DNA of 64,000 nucleotides from Ostreibacterium oceani (lineage in GTDB: Bacteria; Pseudomonadota; Gammaproteobacteria; Cardiobacteriales; Ostreibacteriaceae). Numbering within the stretch: position 1 is the stretch's first letter; every line of letters begins with the position of its first letter. Below the pieces are notes generated by a model. The model saw only the letters and a program-made list of their open reading frames with translations. It ran no database searches and had not been told where the DNA came from. Both the position numbers and the translations under genes were made by a program. Below, piece after piece: positions 9,334 to 16,964 of this stretch. The DNA is taken from assembly GCF_009362845.1 (NCBI RefSeq), contig NZ_WHNW01000003.1:124001-188000 (forward strand), given 5' to 3'.

Positions 9334-10026
9334 ATGAAATTAAATAACAAAAAAACAGATTTAAACCAGTCAGTGGAAAGCCAGTCAGGGGAAAAACCGA
9401 CAATTATTCTCATTCATGGGATTTATTTTCATGGCGCATTAATGAAGTACATGCAGCTAAAGCTTCAGCAGCGCGGTTATACGGTATTAGCATTTTCGTA
9501 CAAATCGGTGACGCAGCCCCTTGCAGAGAATGCCAAACAGCTGGTTGAATTTGTGCGTACGAATTGCCAACCAGAGGATGTCGTGCATTTTGTCGGCCAT
9601 AGTCTGGGTGGTTTGTTGGCACGGCAGGCATACGAATTAGCCCCTGAGCTATTTACAGGGCGTATTGTGACGCTAGGTACGCCGCATCAAGGTAGCGCAA
9701 TGGCGCGGGTGATGCAGACAATTCATAAGCGCATCATCGGTGGTGCGTTTTTTCAGGCACTTGATGGCGATTTGCCCGATTGGCAAGGCCAAGTGGCGCT
9801 GGGGTCTATTGCTGGCAGCATGCCAGTTGGTCCAGGTGTGTTGGTGGTTAGATTTGATGAGACCAGTGATGGCACGGTGGCTTTGTCTGAGACGCAACTA
9901 GCCAATCAAGCCGATCACCTTGTGTTACCCATGTCGCATACGGGATTAGTCTATTCTAAGCGGGCAGTGGCTCAGGTGGATTATTTTTTGAGGCATGGTA
10001 AATTTGACCATAACGCAGTACAATAG
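9334..10026 (+). CDS. Alpha/beta hydrolase, lipase/PGAP1-like
   Basis: This is a cytoplasmic alpha/beta hydrolase of about 230 aa without a signal peptide. The oxyanion region is ILIHGIYFHG, the nucleophile elbow is GHSLGG near residue 98, and LGTPHQGSAMA is shared with triacylglycerol lipase / PGAP1-like esterases. The catalytic His is probably in MSHTGLVYS. The substrate is unknown. It follows the permease gene by 26 bp and may be cotranscribed, but no functional link is evident. Confidence 0.8.
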   Translation: MKLNNKKTDLNQSVESQSGEKPTIILIHGIYFHGALMKYMQLKLQQRGYTVLAFSYKSVTQPLAENAKQLVEFVRTNCQPEDVVHFVGHSLGGLLARQAYELAPELFTGRIVTLGTPHQGSAMARVMQTIHKRIIGGAFFQALDGDLPDWQGQVALGSIAGSMPVGPGVLVVRFDETSDGTVALSETQLANQADHLVLPMSHTGLVYSKRAVAQVDYFLRHGKFDHNAVQ

Positions 10027-10150
10027 GCGCGATTGGGGCGCGATTGGGCGCATTTGAGGCGCGACTTTACTTGCGGCAATTCACGAACTGAACGAATATC
10101 ACAACACAATATCACAACACTAAAAAACAATACATAGATTGAGGTAATGC

Positions 10151-10879
10151 ATGGCAGGGCATAGTAAATGGGCAAATATTAAGCACAAAAAAGCAAAAGA
10201 AGACGCCAAACGCGGCAAGGTATTTACACGGTTGATTCGTGAGCTGACGGTTGCGGCACGCAATGGTGGCTCTGACCCAGATATGAATCCGCGCCTTCGG
10301 CTGGCGGTATCCAAAGCACAAGCAGCCAATATGCCCAAAGATACGATGGAGCGCGCAATCAAACGCGGTGCAGGTGAGCTAGACGGACAAGTCCTTAGTG
10401 AAATTCGTTACGAGGGATACGGGCCAGGTGGCGTTGCCGTGATGGTTGATTGCTTATCTGATAACCGCAACCGCACGGTTGGCGAAGTTCGCCATGCGTT
10501 TAGTAAATTCGGTGGGAATTTGGGCACGGATGGCTCGGTGGCTTTTCAATTTAGAGAAGTCGGTATTTTATCCTATGAATCAGCCGATGAAGACGCGATT
10601 ATGGAAGCGGCACTCGAGGCAGGCGCAGAGGATGTCGTTGCAGAAGCGGGTGCCATAGAAGTCATTACTAGTCTCAAAGACTATACCAGTGTCTATGATG
10701 CGATGGTTGCGGCGGGGTTTGAGCCCGATGAGTCCGAGATTACCCAACGCGCTGACAATTTGTCGCCGGTTGTTGGCGAAGATGCCGAAAAGTTGCTGAA
10801 ATTACTGGATGTGTTAGAAGACTTAGATGATACACAGACGGTTTCAACGAATGCCGATTTTCCAGAGGATATGGCGTAA
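10151..10879 (+). CDS. YebC/PmpR-family protein
   Basis: This 242-aa cytoplasmic protein begins [14 protein letters not shown], the signature of the YebC/TACO1 family. Members act as DNA-binding regulators or as translation factors that help ribosomes through proline stretches. The three family domains are all present, with the acidic ELLE-type C-terminal part ([18 protein letters not shown]). In many gammaproteobacteria yebC sits by ruvC; here iscX and pcnB follow instead. Confidence 0.93.
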   Translation: MAGHSKWANIKHKKAKEDAKRGKVFTRLIRELTVAARNGGSDPDMNPRLRLAVSKAQAANMPKDTMERAIKRGAGELDGQVLSEIRYEGYGPGGVAVMVDCLSDNRNRTVGEVRHAFSKFGGNLGTDGSVAFQFREVGILSYESADEDAIMEAALEAGAEDVVAEAGAIEVITSLKDYTSVYDAMVAAGFEPDESEITQRADNLSPVVGEDAEKLLKLLDVLEDLDDTQTVSTNADFPEDMA

Positions 10880-10936
10880 ATTGTGGTCAATGAAAATAAC
10901 CGATAACCGATAACCGACAAAAAAGAGGGAAACGCG

Positions 10937-11140
10937 ATGGAAATAACGTGGTCTGATGTGCAATTAATTGCTGAAATGTTATACGATGAACACCCAGATG
11001 TCGATCCGCAGTGGATACGATTTACCGATTTGCACGCGTGGGTTTGTGCTTTGGATGGGTTTGTTGATGATCCTGAAAAATCAAATGAAAAAATCCTAGA
11101 GGCCATACAAATGGCGTGGATTGAAGAGGCAGAGGAATAA
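10937..11140 (+). CDS. iscX: Fe-S cluster assembly protein IscX
   Basis: This 67-aa acidic protein matches IscX/YfhJ throughout: W-S-D-V-Q-L-I-A-E-M-L near the start, then HPDVDP, I-R-F-T-D-L-H-A-W-V and the C-terminal ILEAIQMAWIEE. IscX binds IscS and modulates Fe-S assembly. It is found here away from the isc operon, which is not in the window. A strong AAGAGGGAAA site precedes the ATG. It ends 5 bp before pcnB. Confidence 0.93.
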   Translation: MEITWSDVQLIAEMLYDEHPDVDPQWIRFTDLHAWVCALDGFVDDPEKSNEKILEAIQMAWIEEAEE

Positions 11141-11145
11141 TCACC

Positions 11146-12420
11146 TTGCCAAAATCAGTGACTAAATATACCCGCGATCAACACCCCATTTCGCGCAGCC
11201 AAATGCCGAAAACCGCACTAAAAGTGCTCTATCGGCTCAAGGAATCGGGGTTTCGTGCGCTGTTGGTTGGCGGCTGTTTGCGCGACTTATTGCGCGGCAA
11301 AGCCCCCAAAGATTTTGACGTAGTAACCGATGCAACCCCCGATGAGATTAAACAGTTATTTTCTAACTGCCGTTTAATTGGTCGGCGGTTTCGTTTGGCG
11401 CATATCCATTATGGACGCGAAATTATCGAAGTTGCGACCTTTCGTGCTGATGAAAAAGGCTTTACAGACGACCAAGGTCAAGTCATCCAGCACAATACCT
11501 TTGGCACCATAGAAGACGACGTACAGCGGCGTGATTTCACGCTAAACGCGCTGTATTATGACATCGAAGACTTTAGCTTAATCGATTATGTTGGCGCGTT
11601 AGATGATATCGAAGCAGGGATTATTCGTATTATTGGTGATGCCAATGAACGCTACCAAGAGGACCCTGTGCGTATGTTGCGCGGTGTTCGATTTGCTGCC
11701 AAGCTTGATATGCGGCTTGCTGCCGAGACGGAGCGTGCGATTGCGGATAACAAAGATTTGTTACAAAACGTGCCCAGTGCAAGACTGTTTGATGAGACAT
11801 TAAAATTATTCATGAGTGGCCATGCGTTGGCGTCTTATGAAGCGTTACGGTTGTATGATTTATTTGGTGTCTTGTTCCCGCAAACTGACACGATTTTCAA
11901 TGATTTCTCAGCACCCGAACATGCACGTTACAAAAAATTACTCAAACTGGCGCTGAAAAATACCGATTATCGTTTGGCGCACAACGAACCCGTTACGATT
12001 GGATTTTTGTATGCGGTTATTTTATGGCCGGTTTATGAGCAGTTACTTACCGATAGCTTAGCGGCAGAAACGCATTGGCACAAAGCCATGCACGAGAGTA
12101 TCGACCACGTTTTTCACCAAGCAGCCATGCGCGTTGGTATCCCGATGCGCCACAAAACAATGGTTCGCGATATTTGGGTGATGCAAATGCGCTTGATGGC
12201 GGACAAACCGACGACCAAAAAAATCCGTGGCGTGCTGGCGCACAAGCGATTTCGAGCAGGGTATGACTTTTTGACGTTGCGAATGCAAGCAGGCGAAGCG
12301 TTAGAATCGACGTATGAGCTGTGGACACAAGCACAGATAGACTATCCCATTGAAAAAGTCGTGTATCATGACGATGATGCGCCAGAGGGCGTGCGTAAAA
12401 AACGCAGGAGACGGCGTTGA
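11146..12420 (+). CDS. pcnB: Poly(A) polymerase PcnB
   Basis: PcnB adds 3' poly(A) tails that speed RNA decay. The TTG start at 11146 is supported by an AGAGGAA site and by the conserved N-terminal Y-T-R-D-Q-H-P-I-S-R. The nucleotidyltransferase signature is LVGGCLRDLLRGKAPKDFDVVTDATP with the catalytic Asp pair; RRDFTLNALYYD and the RNA-binding RYQEDPVRMLRGVRFAAKL block follow. The C terminus ends in an Arg/Lys-rich tail. The length of 424 aa is usual. The stop overlaps the folK start. Confidence 0.94.
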   Translation: MPKSVTKYTRDQHPISRSQMPKTALKVLYRLKESGFRALLVGGCLRDLLRGKAPKDFDVVTDATPDEIKQLFSNCRLIGRRFRLAHIHYGREIIEVATFRADEKGFTDDQGQVIQHNTFGTIEDDVQRRDFTLNALYYDIEDFSLIDYVGALDDIEAGIIRIIGDANERYQEDPVRMLRGVRFAAKLDMRLAAETERAIADNKDLLQNVPSARLFDETLKLFMSGHALASYEALRLYDLFGVLFPQTDTIFNDFSAPEHARYKKLLKLALKNTDYRLAHNEPVTIGFLYAVILWPVYEQLLTDSLAAETHWHKAMHESIDHVFHQAAMRVGIPMRHKTMVRDIWVMQMRLMADKPTTKKIRGVLAHKRFRAGYDFLTLRMQAGEALESTYELWTQAQIDYPIEKVVYHDDDAPEGVRKKRRRRR

Positions 12421-12947
12421 ATGGCGTCGCCGCCTATATTGCTCTGGGGAGCAATCTAGATAATCCGCTGCAACAAATTGAAACGGCGATTGCACAAATC
12501 GCCGCGCATCCCGCCATGCAATTAATCAAACGCGCCAAGTGCTATCGCAGCAAACCTGTTGGTCCAGCGGATCAGCCTGATTTTATCAATACAGCGGTGA
12601 TGATAGAGACCACGTTGTCGCCACGGGATTTATTGCAGGCATTGCAAGCTATCGAACAGGCGCAGCACCGCGTCAAAACAGCGCACTGGGGCCCGAGAAC
12701 GATTGATTTGGATATTATTTTGTATGGGGATACGGTGTTGACGACTGAGACGCTGATCATTCCGCATGCCCAGGCGCATTTACGCGCGTTTGTGTTGCAG
12801 CCGCTGTTAGACCTTGATGAGACGCTGACGTTACCGCGTTATGGTCGTGTGGCAGCGTTACTTTTTGCACTAAATGCACAACAAAATACACAACAAGATC
12901 AAGCACAATTACATGAAATAAACCCACACCACAGCAAATGCAGGTAA
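12417..12947 (+). CDS. folK: 2-amino-4-hydroxy-6-hydroxymethyldihydropteridine pyrophosphokinase FolK
   Basis: FolK transfers pyrophosphate to the pterin precursor in folate synthesis. The TTG start overlaps the pcnB stop (TTGA), as in the common pcnB-folK pair. Signature segments are YIALGSNLDNP at the N terminus, the pterin-binding FINTAVMIET, and the catalytic loop WGPRTIDLDIILYG. The last 25 residues (QQNTQQDQAQLHEINPHH) are a low-complexity tail beyond the usual length. The panB gene follows after 6 bp. Confidence 0.94.
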   Translation: MNGVAAYIALGSNLDNPLQQIETAIAQIAAHPAMQLIKRAKCYRSKPVGPADQPDFINTAVMIETTLSPRDLLQALQAIEQAQHRVKTAHWGPRTIDLDIILYGDTVLTTETLIIPHAQAHLRAFVLQPLLDLDETLTLPRYGRVAALLFALNAQQNTQQDQAQLHEINPHHSKCR

Positions 12948-12953
12948 TCACCG

Positions 12954-13742
12954 ATGAGCCAACCAAATACGATTGAACGCCTTAGACGTAAAAAAGCCAA
13001 GCAAGAAAAATTTGTAGTCATTACCGCCTACGATGCCAGTATGGCAAGGATTTGCGAAGCCGCTGGCGTGGATATGATTTTAGTTGGCGATTCGTTGGGG
13101 CAAGCCGTGCAAGGCCATGAAACCACCGTGCCCGTGACAGTCGATGATATTATTTATCATGCCAAAGCGGTCACCCGTGGGTCGCAGTCGGTGCTTAAAA
13201 TGCTGGATATGCCGTTTATGAGTTTTTATTCGGTCTCGCAAGCCCTAGCGAATGCAACCCGCTTGATGCAAGCAGGCTTTGCCGAGATTGTCAAAGTCGA
13301 AGCAGGTGCTTATCAAGTCGATATTATTCGTGCGCTAAGTGATAATGGTATTCCTGTTTGTGCGCACCTTGGGCTGACACCGCAAACGGTACATAAATTA
13401 GGCGCATATCGCACCGTGGGTAACCGCACCGACGAAGCCAAACGCTTACTTAGCGAAGCCGCCGCCTTAACCGAGGCAGGCGCTGACCTGTTGTTACTCG
13501 AATGCGTGCCAGCAGCACTTGCCAAACAAATCACCGATAATAGCCCCGTGCCTGTGATTGGTATTGGCGCTGGCGTGGATGTGGATGGGCAAGTATTGGT
13601 GATTAATGATGTGATTGGTGTCTCAGCGCATGTGCCACGTTTTGCTAAAAACTTCATGCCAGAAGCGGGCTCGATTATTGGCGCAATTACCGCCTATGTT
13701 GACGCGGTGAAATCAGGGCAATTTCCTGAGAAAGATACCTGA
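12954..13742 (+). CDS. panB: 3-methyl-2-oxobutanoate hydroxymethyltransferase PanB
   Basis: PanB makes ketopantoate, the first committed step of pantothenate synthesis. The 262-aa sequence shows VITAYDASMARI, the metal-binding LVGDSLGQAVQGH with its conserved Asp, and the G-A-G-V-D-V-D-G-Q-V-L-V stretch near the C terminus. It continues the pcnB-folK-panB-panC order seen in many gammaproteobacteria. Confidence 0.95.
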   Translation: MSQPNTIERLRRKKAKQEKFVVITAYDASMARICEAAGVDMILVGDSLGQAVQGHETTVPVTVDDIIYHAKAVTRGSQSVLKMLDMPFMSFYSVSQALANATRLMQAGFAEIVKVEAGAYQVDIIRALSDNGIPVCAHLGLTPQTVHKLGAYRTVGNRTDEAKRLLSEAAALTEAGADLLLLECVPAALAKQITDNSPVPVIGIGAGVDVDGQVLVINDVIGVSAHVPRFAKNFMPEAGSIIGAITAYVDAVKSGQFPEKDT

Positions 13743-13835
13743 AATAGATACCTGAAATAGCTATCTGAATAATTAATAAGATATTGATATTTAAATAAAT
13801 AAATTAAAATCACAACTTAAAACAACGCCGCCGCC

Positions 13836-14714
13836 ATGACGCAGCCACTTATTTTACGCACGCTTACCGACATTAATCAATACCGACAAACGCATTTGCG
13901 CTCGGGGGAAAAACTCGTGCTGGTGCCCACGATGGGAAATTTGCACGCAGGACATTTGGCATTGGTTGACAAAGCCAAAACCTACAGCGATAACGTGGTG
14001 GTGAGTATTTTTGTCAACCCCACGCAGTTTGGCCCAACAGAGGATTTGGCGACATACCCACGAACTTTTGCTGATGATTGTGCAAAATTAGCAGCGCGGG
14101 GCGTGTCGGCTGTTTTTTACCCCGAGGTGGCGACGATTTATCCACATGGAGTGACACAGACGTTATCGATTGATTTTAACGATACGCTGACCAAAATACT
14201 GTGTGCAGCAGATCGCCCCACGCATTTCCAAGGGGTGGCAACCGTAGTGGCTAAGCTGTTTCAGCTAATCCGCCCCGATGTGGCGATTTTTGGGCAAAAG
14301 GATTATCAGCAATTGGCGGTTATTCGGCGCTTAGTCGATGAGTTATTTATGCCGATTGTGATTGATTCGATTGCGATACGGCGCGAGGATAACGGACTGG
14401 CAATGAGTTCGCGTAATCAGTACCTATCCGATGACCAGCGCCAGTTAGCTGGTGAAATTTATGCTACTTTGCAGCGCATCAAGATCGCTATTTTGGCAGG
14501 TAACCCCGCGCAACCAATCATCGATGCGGCAATGGCTGCATTGACCACCCGTGGCATCGCGGTGGAGTATTTGGCATACCGCGATGCCGATGATTTGACG
14601 CAATCCCTATGCGAAACGAACCCGCCGCGGCAATGCCGTAGCATTCTGCTAATCGCTGCCCGTATCGGCAGCACACGCCTGATTGATAATTTGTTCGTGT
14701 GTGACAGTTTTTAG
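13836..14714 (+). CDS. panC: Pantothenate synthetase PanC
   Basis: PanC joins pantoate and beta-alanine using ATP. The HIGH-like nucleotide motif is PTMGNLHAGHLALV, and FVNPTQFGPTEDLATYPRT, FGQKDYQQLAVIRR and the KMSKS-like MSSRNQYLS are all present. The 292-aa length is normal. An AT-rich 93-bp gap with three loose copies of ATAGATACCTGAA-like words separates it from panB. It ends 175 bp before cas1. Confidence 0.95.
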   Translation: MTQPLILRTLTDINQYRQTHLRSGEKLVLVPTMGNLHAGHLALVDKAKTYSDNVVVSIFVNPTQFGPTEDLATYPRTFADDCAKLAARGVSAVFYPEVATIYPHGVTQTLSIDFNDTLTKILCAADRPTHFQGVATVVAKLFQLIRPDVAIFGQKDYQQLAVIRRLVDELFMPIVIDSIAIRREDNGLAMSSRNQYLSDDQRQLAGEIYATLQRIKIAILAGNPAQPIIDAAMAALTTRGIAVEYLAYRDADDLTQSLCETNPPRQCRSILLIAARIGSTRLIDNLFVCDSF

Positions 14715-14781
14715 GTGGTTTTGCTAGTTCGTTAAGTATTACTTATCAATTTATTTTGTTAATTCACATTATATCAATGCA

Positions 14782-14811
14782 TTAGACTAATACCCCTGGC
14801 CGTATTATACT
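14782..14811 (+). promoter_or_regulatory. Possible cas1 promoter
   Basis: A good -10 box TATACT (14806-14811) has a poor -35 candidate TTAGAC 18 bp upstream. It lies 78 bp before the cas1 ATG in the only gap long enough to hold a promoter for the adaptation genes. The assignment is by eye. Confidence 0.35.
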
Positions 14812-14847
14812 AGGTATGCGCACTTTGGATGCTACGCGCGTCTAATC

Positions 14848-14878
14848 GACGACTAACTAGGATGACGACTAACTAGGA
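14848..14878 (+). repeat. 15-bp direct duplication in the cas1 leader
   Basis: GACGACTAACTAGGA occurs twice (14848-14862 and 14864-14878), separated by one base. The second copy runs into the AGGAGG ribosome site of cas1, so the duplication yields a decoy half-site upstream of the real one. Confidence 0.9.
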
Positions 14879-14888
14879 GGCAAGGCTA

Positions 14889-15887
14889 ATGGATAACCTA
14901 ACTAATTTAAAGGCGATTTTGCATTCCAAAAGAGCTAATATTTATTACCTCGAAAAATGCCGAGTCATGCAAAAAGATGGGCGTGTACTCTACCTGACTG
15001 AAGCAGCAAATGAAAATCAGTATTGGAACATTCCTATTGCGAATACCACCTGTCTGTTATTAGGGACAGGCACTTCAATTACTCAGGCTGCGATGCGTAT
15101 GATTGCTTCAGCGGGCGTGTTGGTTGGTTTTTGTGGTGGCGGTGGAACCCCGTTATTAATGGCAAATGAGATTGAGTGGTTAACTCCGCAAAGTGAATAC
15201 CGTCCTACTGAATATATGCAAGGCTGGATGTCGTTTTGGTTTGATGAAGTACGTCGTTTTCAAGCTGCCAAGGAACTTCAGCAAGCACGAATTACTTATC
15301 TGTTGCAGGTGTGGAGCAAGGATAAAGCCCTGAAAGCCGAAGGTTTTGTCGTTGAAGATATCTTGATTCAAAATGCATTACAGCAATACGGCGATAAAAT
15401 GCAGCTAGCCACCAGCACCAACCAATTACTATTAATCGAAGCAGAGCTGACTAAACAGCTATACAAATACGCAGCCCAGACAACTAAGCACCAGCGATTC
15501 ACACGGCAACACGATGCGGTTGATTTAGCCAATACGTTTTTAAATCATGGAAACTACCTTGCCTATGGATTAGGCGCAACGACATTGTGGGTATTAGGTA
15601 TACCCCATGGTTTTGCGCTGATGCACGGCAAAACACGTCGCGGCGCACTGGTTTTTGATGTGGCGGATTTAGTAAAAGATGCACTGGTGTTACCGCTGGC
15701 ATTTATTTGCGCCAAAGAAAACGCGACAGAACAAGAGTTTCGTCAACAATGCTTACAGGCCTTTGCGGATCACAAAGCGCTTGATTATCTGTTTAATCAA
15801 GTCAAATCAGTGGCATTGTCACACCATCAATGCAGTGATGATGAGGCAACAGAGGCCCCGTCTAGTGAAATAGATAATCGGAAATAG
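14889..15887 (+). CDS. cas1: CRISPR-associated integrase Cas1, type I-F
   Basis: Cas1 is the integrase that, with the Cas2 domain of Cas2-3, inserts new spacers at the leader end. The 332-aa sequence matches the I-F subfamily: K-A-I-L-H-S-K-R-A-N near the start, FCGGGGTPLL, then a helical C-terminal domain. The metal-binding triad is visible as Glu in LLIEAELTKQ (about 184), His in IPHGFALMHG (about 240) and Asp in VFDVADLVKD (about 256-260). A strong AGGAGG site precedes the ATG. The last 20 residues are an acidic tail. It appears intact. Confidence 0.96.
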   Translation: MDNLTNLKAILHSKRANIYYLEKCRVMQKDGRVLYLTEAANENQYWNIPIANTTCLLLGTGTSITQAAMRMIASAGVLVGFCGGGGTPLLMANEIEWLTPQSEYRPTEYMQGWMSFWFDEVRRFQAAKELQQARITYLLQVWSKDKALKAEGFVVEDILIQNALQQYGDKMQLATSTNQLLLIEAELTKQLYKYAAQTTKHQRFTRQHDAVDLANTFLNHGNYLAYGLGATTLWVLGIPHGFALMHGKTRRGALVFDVADLVKDALVLPLAFICAKENATEQEFRQQCLQAFADHKALDYLFNQVKSVALSHHQCSDDEATEAPSSEIDNRK

Positions 15888-15911
15888 ATAATCGTTAATA
15901 ATAAAGAGCCT

Positions 15912-16883
15912 ATGAGTAAATCTGATAAAAAACAATTGCTAAACCGCATACTCAAAAATCGCCGTTACCCTGTGCCAATGCGTGATTTGACGAGAGCCTT
16001 GGAATGTACCGAGAGAACAGTATATCGCATCATCGAGTCTTTGAGCGTTGAGCTTAATGCGCCGATTGAATATGTTGAAAACCAGGGTTATCAAATTCGC
16101 CAAGACGAGGCAGCGTTAATAGAGTTGCCAGGCTTATGGATGACAGTCGATGATATGCAGTCAATGCTGGTTGTGCTCAATTTATTAAAAAAACTACATG
16201 GCGGCATGATACATGGCAGTATTGATGTATTTGAAGAAAGCATCCAAGCACAGCTAAAATCATTAAATATTGATAGCCAAAAATTGATTACTGCGCTAAA
16301 AATAGTGCCGATTGGTCACAAAATGGTCGTGTATTCGACTTATCAAACCATTTTAACGGCGTTATTGACAGGAAAACAAATAACTATCGGATACGATACC
16401 TACAGTGGTGAGCAATCAAACCGTGTCATTAGCCCACTAACGCTGGTTTACTATCGTGAAAACTGGTATGTTGATGCGTGGTGTCATCTCAGAAACGAAT
16501 TGAGAACGTTTCAAATTGCACGTATTTCAAATATCGAGTTATTAACACAGCAGTCAAAACAGATTTCAGAGCAAGCATTGGCACAATACTTTACGCAAAG
16601 CTATGGTGTGTTTTCAGGACGTGCAAAATACACCGCCTGTTTGCGGTTTTCAGCAGCCATTGCGCATGAAGTATCAAAACAAATTTGGCACCCAGACCAA
16701 CAAAGCCAATGGCAAGGTGATGATTATCTGTTGTCCGTGCCGTACTCAGACGACAGAGAGCTACTCCAAGATTTATTAAAATTATCGCCTCACGTTTACG
16801 TGCAGTCCCCAGATTGTTTGCGCGAAAAGCTGCTTGAGAAACTGACTATGGCATTACAAAAAAACGCTTCAGCGGAAAAATAG
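15912..16883 (+). CDS. HTH-WYL transcriptional regulator inserted in the cas operon
   Basis: This 323-aa protein has an N-terminal winged helix-turn-helix (residues about 5-60, L-T-R-A-L-E-C-T-E-R-T-V-Y-R-I-I) and a WYL domain around residues 140-210. The diagnostic segment is YYRENWYVDAWCHLRNELRTFQIARI. A C-terminal WCX-like part follows. WYL proteins often bind nucleic acid or nucleotide ligands and several are linked to CRISPR or phage defence. It lies 24 bp after cas1 and 81 bp before cas3, where canonical I-F operons have nothing. The inference that it regulates the cas genes rests on position and on the inverted repeat just downstream. Confidence 0.85.
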   Translation: MSKSDKKQLLNRILKNRRYPVPMRDLTRALECTERTVYRIIESLSVELNAPIEYVENQGYQIRQDEAALIELPGLWMTVDDMQSMLVVLNLLKKLHGGMIHGSIDVFEESIQAQLKSLNIDSQKLITALKIVPIGHKMVVYSTYQTILTALLTGKQITIGYDTYSGEQSNRVISPLTLVYYRENWYVDAWCHLRNELRTFQIARISNIELLTQQSKQISEQALAQYFTQSYGVFSGRAKYTACLRFSAAIAHEVSKQIWHPDQQSQWQGDDYLLSVPYSDDRELLQDLLKLSPHVYVQSPDCLREKLLEKLTMALQKNASAEK

Positions 16884-16900
16884 TGAAATATTTTTTCTTA

Positions 16901-16919
16901 ACTGACATGTTTTGTCAGT
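16901..16919 (+). promoter_or_regulatory. Inverted repeat upstream of cas3, candidate operator
   Basis: ACTGACATGTTTTGTCAGT has perfect 7-bp arms (ACTGACA / TGTCAGT) around a 5-bp centre and sits 45 bp before the cas3 ATG. It directly follows the WYL regulator gene, so it is the natural candidate for that regulator's binding site. A TTAAGAT -10-like word follows at 16928-16934. The role is inferred. Confidence 0.55.
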
Positions 16920-16964
16920 CACCTTTGTTAAGATGAAGAAATGAAAAAAGATTGGACTTAAAAA

